Shown here piece after piece: positions 58,810 to 64,000 of a DNA stretch of 64,000 bases. The stretch is from Pegea sp. RAD2-039 (lineage: Eukaryota > Chordata > Thaliacea > Salpida > Salpidae). The DNA is taken from the NCBI GenBank assembly GCA_034620365.1, contig JAQGEQ010000281.1:310001-374000 (forward strand), read 5' to 3'. A program made the position numbers and the translations under genes. The stretch's first letter is position 1, and every line of letters starts with the position of its first letter. The notes under the pieces were generated by a model. It saw only the letters and a program-made list of their open reading frames with translations, did no database searches and was not told where the DNA came from.

Positions 58810-60720
58810 GTGGATAACGGAAAGTAGCATGCACTAATCGGCGCTTTGTTGACATTGTCCTAGAAAGTAAAGATTTAATCAGACATCAAAAGAAGGTTGT
58901 TTTATAGCTTTTTTTGACTTGTATAAGCTAAAAATCAAATCGGATGATACTCATCTGCGAAACCATTATCTTTTATACTGCAATTGATGTTACATTCTAC
59001 GGTGTTTTTTTGTTTTAAGTGTACTTCTTGTCTCTTTGCTACAAAAAGCTGATAGATTGCCACAAGAAATATATTCTGGTTGCTTTAAAAAACAATAGGT
59101 AGGGAATATTTATATTCATTTATATATTTATAGAATGCTTATCCTTGGGATGAGAAAGATACTTTCACAATTGATTTTCATTCACGATTTAACATAAAAC
59201 TTGTTTTCAAAATCATTATGAGTTATTCAGCGCATGCTACCTTTAAAAAGGTTTCTATAACTGTCAAGTTTTTCATAGTTGGTACAAATACAGCCTGAAA
59301 AACTAAAATAATACATTATTTGTTTATAATTAAAATGAAATTTTTAAAGTAAACGCGAATTCAAGTTTTCTTCAAAATCCATTATAAATCTTTGTTTAAA
59401 ATCTTGTTTTTTGCTTTTTATACAAACAACGTAGCTTAAATAGCAACTGCCAGGTCAACAGATCATTTTGAGATAATTTTTAAGTAGTATCAGTTTCATT
59501 TTATAATTGATTAAGAAATTATTGCACTTGAAGCTAGTTCAAATCTGTTATATATCTGAGTTCGGTTTATTGTACATTGCTCAACACTTTCTACTGTGGA
59601 GTTCAAACACAAACATAGAATACAATGAATATTAACAGTTTATTATAAATCTTGTAATCTCATCAACGTTTGTTGTTGCTGCAAATAAAAACAAATGATA
59701 ACAACTAAGATAGCTATAATTTTTCGATCTACGACACTTTTCAAAATTGCATATCAGAAATTACAGTTTTATTGAAACTTTATATTGAATTTAGTAAAAC
59801 GAAAATGCTATCTACTTATACCTAAATTAAAGTTTATAAAACTTTTTTTAACATACTAGCTTTTATAAAACATGCAGTGCTAATATTGGTATTATCAACC
59901 CATAAATTAAGAGTACGAAAGCGTTACTATAATTTGCAGATAATTATTTAAATTTAAAGCTTTTTTAGAATTTAAAAGTGTTTTTCTTCAAAACATAAAT
60001 TGTTACTAAGAAATGCTTTTCGTTTGGTTAAAATTTAAAGATGATTTCCTGAAATTTACATTTTTAGTTCCAAACTTACATTCCAAACTTACATTCTAAA
60101 CTTACATTTCATCGTTCTTTATTCTTTTTATTCAATTGTTTCATTTTTCAATTAAAAAAAATATAATTTATCATTGTACATTATTAATGAGAATGTATTT
60201 TAGCGCCAAGTGCTTTTTTCAGGCAGCTTTCTTCACATTTTTGGCATGTAAAAAAATTAAGAATTAATTCATTGAAAGTTATTGTAACGGAATATAAATT
60301 GGTATAATTCTACATCAGTGGCCAACTTAATTGGAACTTGTGCTTTTGGCGCATAGAGTAGAGTATTTATCAATATGTGTATATAATATTATAAATTTAA
60401 GTTCTTATTTTGTTAAACATTTTCAACACTTTGAATTATTATAAAATCGAAAATAAAATTTTAAATTAGATCTGATTACTTTTTTAGATAAACTTAGTTT
60501 TGCGTCTCACTTACAAATACTTTTTTTCAAATGAAATAAATCTTTATAATAAAGTATGATTCTTGAAATTTTTGATTCTATTAAAAGCGAATTTGGTGAA
60601 GCAATAGTTTAGTAAGAAACAAAAGAAATAAGTGATTAAGTCAATTAATTACTGCAAAATTGAGCTTCTTGCTAGTTGCTTTATATAAAACCTCAGCAGT
60701 CATAAAATTTGGTTATATTA
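58810..60720. other. A+T-rich stretch, no gene seen
   Basis: 58,830-59,170 matches the 3' flank of copy 3 at 63,560-63,860 ('gaaatatattctgg', 'gggatgagaaagata'). No coding signal beyond that. Confidence 0.45.
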
Positions 60721-60744
60721 CGGAACAAACTAACAACTTAAAAG

Positions 60745-60942
60745 AGTAACTTTCCTAGTACACGTAACTTCAAGTGATTGCCCTAATTGTGAATTTGTGA
60801 GTTGCAAAGCTTATGGTACTAAATGGCTTTATATGGTGGATAATATGAAGTTAGAAGCTCTGCGCAGTGATTTGTTGTGGATGGTTTGTAAGAAATGCTG
60901 CTTAATTCATCATAACTATATCTTTGAATTACTTCATGTTTG
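60745..60942 (+). pseudogene. Cys-rich open segment, possible zinc-ribbon remnant
   Basis: The frame reads VTSSDCPNCEFVSCKAYGTK, then a 30-residue stretch with YMVDNMKLEALRSDLL, then VCKKCCLIHHN, and stops at about 60,942. Two C-x2-C pairs about 40 residues apart suggest a zinc-binding fold like those at the N-terminus of some transposases or in host zinc-ribbon proteins. No ATG starts it and no splice context was found. The composition is less A+T-rich than the flanks. Confidence 0.3.
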
Positions 60943-61589
60943 ACAATCATAAGGTAATCACACAAAATATAAATCTTAATCATAGTATATCTTTATAGTA
61001 ACTCTAAAATGCTTAGACAGCAATTCAAAGATATCATCTACTAATTGTCATAATATTTCTTAAATTTTTTCCAATTTCTCTGATTAATTGAAAAGTAGTT
61101 TGTTTTTAATCTTCTTTAAATACATTAGTAAACTTTTAGAATAGAATATTCTTAAAATTTTAATGTCTATACTACAATAATATTAACACATTTTCAGACA
61201 TGAAATGAATTTCTAATCTGACAGCATGGACACCACATTGAATTAGCAATCAGTTAATTCAACTATTTGTCCATCACTACGTGATCTTGGATTTATTTAA
61301 AATTTGCAATTTTTTGTAATATTAATTAGATAAATAACTATTTAACATTAAGAAAACACTACGAACAAATTATTAAATCATACAAAAATTCTTGTCACTT
61401 GTCCATTGGAAACCTGTTAATATAATTCTAAAATAATTCTAATCTTAAAATAAACCCATTTTAAAATTAATACTTTATTTTGTTTAATTTCTTAAATAAA
61501 CAAAATAATCAAAAAATGAAGCTAAAAAACCAAACTTGGAAAATGATGAACTATGTGGATATAAACAATCAAACATCAGGTTAATTTCT

Positions 61590-63543
61590 CTTTTTAATAT
61601 GAAGTCAACATGTAAATATCTAGTTTATCAATTGCATGTATTGATAAAATATTAGCTTTATCTAATACTTCTATTGTGTAAATGTTTGGTTTAAAGTTTA
61701 ACAACATTTACTTGTCTTAATACAGAATGCAATATCCAGATTAAAAGATATTTTGTAGATCTTAATGAATATAACTGTAATTAAAGTTTTGAAGAAGAGT
61801 CAAGATGATCACAAACTAAACTGGTTAGTTAATAATTAGAAATTAACCATGCTAAATTATTAAAGGTGTTTTATTGCCATCATTTCTAGAATTTTGCTTA
61901 TTATTACGTCTTAGTTTAAAAATAAATTAAGATTTCATGCATCCAATTATGTCAATTTAATTATTCAAACTATTTTTCTTTTCTTCTTGACTCTTATCAA
62001 CAAATAAGAAATATTTTTTATTAATGGTAAGCGTTAATTAATCAACAAATAATCGTATTTGTGAACAAACTACATGTAAATGGAGACACTGACCCTTAAA
62101 GTTCTCTGGCCATTTCTATTATCATTATACTTTTCCCTTAGGTTTTATTCCAGCGCTCTTCAACTAATGAACTGCAAGAGGATTTCTGATATCTACCTAT
62201 TGGAGATCTTATAGCATATATACGGCACAAGAAACTCTCTCTTAAAATAAAAATAAAAGATAGTTTCAGACTTGATATTATTTTACGATTCTTTCAAAAT
62301 ATTTTCTTTCATATTGCGAAGTATGACATACTTTTGGCGATTTGAAATGATTCAAGTCCCACTATGAACACCATAGAGATAAAGCAACATTTCATAAGAA
62401 CATTAATAAAAAAATAATTCAAATCCTTAGAACAATTATGATTCCCTTTGATTTCAAATAAGATACAATTCGATCTAAATATACACAAGAAATGCTTAAG
62501 GCTAATTACATCACATTAATTTTCGTTAGACAGATGGGAGAAAGGCATAAATGAGAAATAACTTAAAGATAAAATAAGAAACTCATACAAGCTTCACTAT
62601 CCATCAAAATCGTAAAATTGGCATGATTCAACTACCTTTAAAATAAATAATTAAGTTTTTTCAGGAACTTACAAGCAGCTGAAAATGAAATCAACTTCAT
62701 TTAAAAACGGTTTGTCACAGCTCTTAAAACTTTTTTGTTTCTTTTACTTTAGATTATAAATAGTTACAGGAGAAATCTATAAATTTATTAATTAAGAAAA
62801 CGAATTCCAGAAATTTACAGATGATTTAACTAAACCTGTTGGCATTGAATCGTTTTTATCTAAACAAAAATGTAAAAGAGGATTTCAAGCAGATGTTGTT
62901 GATGAAAATGATACGGACGGCTGCTTCAGCGAAAAGTTAAGACGAAGCAATAAACTGACAACGCAGAAGTTAGCCAGCTGAAGCAAATTAGTAGTAATGA
63001 TCTTAAATAGATAATGTAAAGACTGAAAATTAGCCAAATAGTAAAAACAGACAGGGAAGCCACCTTCAAAATACTTTCCAGCTGGTGTTGTACTACTACT
63101 TGGAAATGGAAAGTTTTGAAAATTTAAAGAAACAAATACAATTTAGGTTTAAATTACTACTTTTGATCCTTCTGGTGTTTCATCTGACGACTAAAGTTCT
63201 GATGAGTCATATGATTCTAATCTACTTGAAAGGAGCTAACCGATTGTACGAGCCTCAAATAGAATTTACACAAACCGATACTTGCAAAAAATATGGTATG
63301 AAGTTCAACTTAGCAATATTTTTTTATACTGTTTTAAGTTCGATTATTTTGCTAAAAGTATCAATTTCTTATATTCGTTTATTTAAATACTTCTTTTAAA
63401 TTTAGACATTCATCACAAGAAAGGTTGTTATAGCCCGTTACTTTAGAAAAGAAGATTGTTCCTGCAGCAGATCTCTTGAAATGATCGATGATGATGAAAT
63501 TTATGATGATGAGATAGAATATTCACAGGTTATTTATGAATAA
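61590..63543 (+). repeat. Tandem duplication, unit carrying paralogue 3
   Basis: Counterpart of 56,780-58,800. See that entry for the shared landmarks. Confidence 0.65.
62600..63543 (+). pseudogene. Pseudogene copy 3 of the 198-aa acidic protein gene
   Basis: The start exon is kept (ATG at about 62,684, MKSTSFKNG) with its TTTTCAG acceptor. Exon 3 has in-frame stops. Exon 4 (about 62,887-63,110) has several stops and the same GT-to-GA donor loss as copy 2. Exon 5 (63,177-63,297) begins VSSDD and then has a stop in place of Glu. The last exon has a stop after SPLL and ends YSQVIYE. The open frame at 63,085-63,399 starts inside exon 4 in a different frame and is not the product. Copies 2 and 3 share defects, so they descend from one already damaged copy. 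Confidence 0.75.
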
Positions 63544-64000
63544 ATATCATATAACGCAGAAAAGAATGTAAAACTCGCCGATTCATTGTGTTGGTTCATA
63601 GAGAGTAATGATTCAATCAGACATCAAAAGAAAGTTGCTTTTTTAGGCTTTTTTGACCTGTATAAGCTAATCAAAGCGTATGATACTGATAACTAAAATA
63701 TTTGTTTCACAGCTTGTATTAAGATTATACGGTATTTTATTTCTTAAATTCACTTATTGTCTCGTTGCTACCAAAAACTGATAGATGACCCTAAGAAATA
63801 CATGCTGGAGGTGATAGCAAACATTAGGGAATGGCACTTTGAGATGAGAAAGATAATTTTGTATTTGAGTTTAGCTGGAGATTAAAAAAAGAAAATATCT
63901 TTTGAAACTTATTATAATTAAGTATTTTTACAATAATAATAAACAGAGTTCTTTACTTCCATTGATGTAGTAGAATTCTAACCTAAGATAACAATAAAGT

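Noticed and set aside
63085..63399. 104-codon frame
   Set aside because: It starts within decayed exon 4 of paralogue 3, reads exon 5 out of the frame used in the intact copy and runs into intron sequence. It is not the product of this locus.

Overview
The window looks like nuclear DNA of an A+T-rich invertebrate animal; the species cannot be named from the sequence. The grounds are GT-AG introns, many only 45-60 bases long, AATAAA poly(A) signals, tRNA-Ser(AGA) genes with a eukaryotic internal promoter, and decayed animal-type non-LTR and Ty3/gypsy-like retroelements. No bacterial operons, ribosome binding sites or CRISPR arrays are present. Most long open frames lack an ATG or lie inside repeats, so gene calls here rest on splice-site and frame consistency.

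1-20,000: three copies of a large duplicon, A (1-4567, cut by the window edge), B (4574 to about 10,600) and C (12,155 to about 19,800). They carry broken pieces of a protein kinase gene. Catalytic loop, DFG, APE and subdomain IX regions, a C-lobe ending in an LLVVDP motif, an FHA-like segment and a basic C-terminal tail can be read, with short introns retained. This set best fits the CHK2/Rad53 checkpoint kinases, and every copy is broken. The octamer TGACGTCA occurs 23 times in this region. A decayed non-LTR retrotransposon lies between B and C (11,330-11,990).

18,740-30,880: an older segmental duplication. Its two arms (18,740-21,730 and 25,640-30,880) each carry a G+C-rich block of about 150 bases, a tRNA-like element, a tRNA-Ser pseudogene lacking its variable arm, a tRNA-Ser(AGA) gene, and a decayed or diverged monomer of the 1.2-kb satellite. 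Between the arms sits one unbroken gene of unknown function (22,674-23,198, 174 aa).

29,734-39,240: a tandem array with a period of about 1207 bases. Its centre is nearly identical and its edges are diverged. The 94-codon frame in each central monomer is probably a by-product.

41,104-47,510: an uninterrupted 280-aa ORF that joins a Gag-type zinc finger to an integrase C-terminal module, another non-LTR remnant with a PHD-like stretch, and a nine-exon gene (287 aa, minus strand) reconstructed here with consistent phases.

53,400-63,543: a six-exon gene (198 aa, acidic, with a Cys-rich basic patch) followed by two decayed paralogues. An isolated exon-like island lies at 56,438-56,584. The remaining stretches are A+T-rich DNA in which I see nothing.
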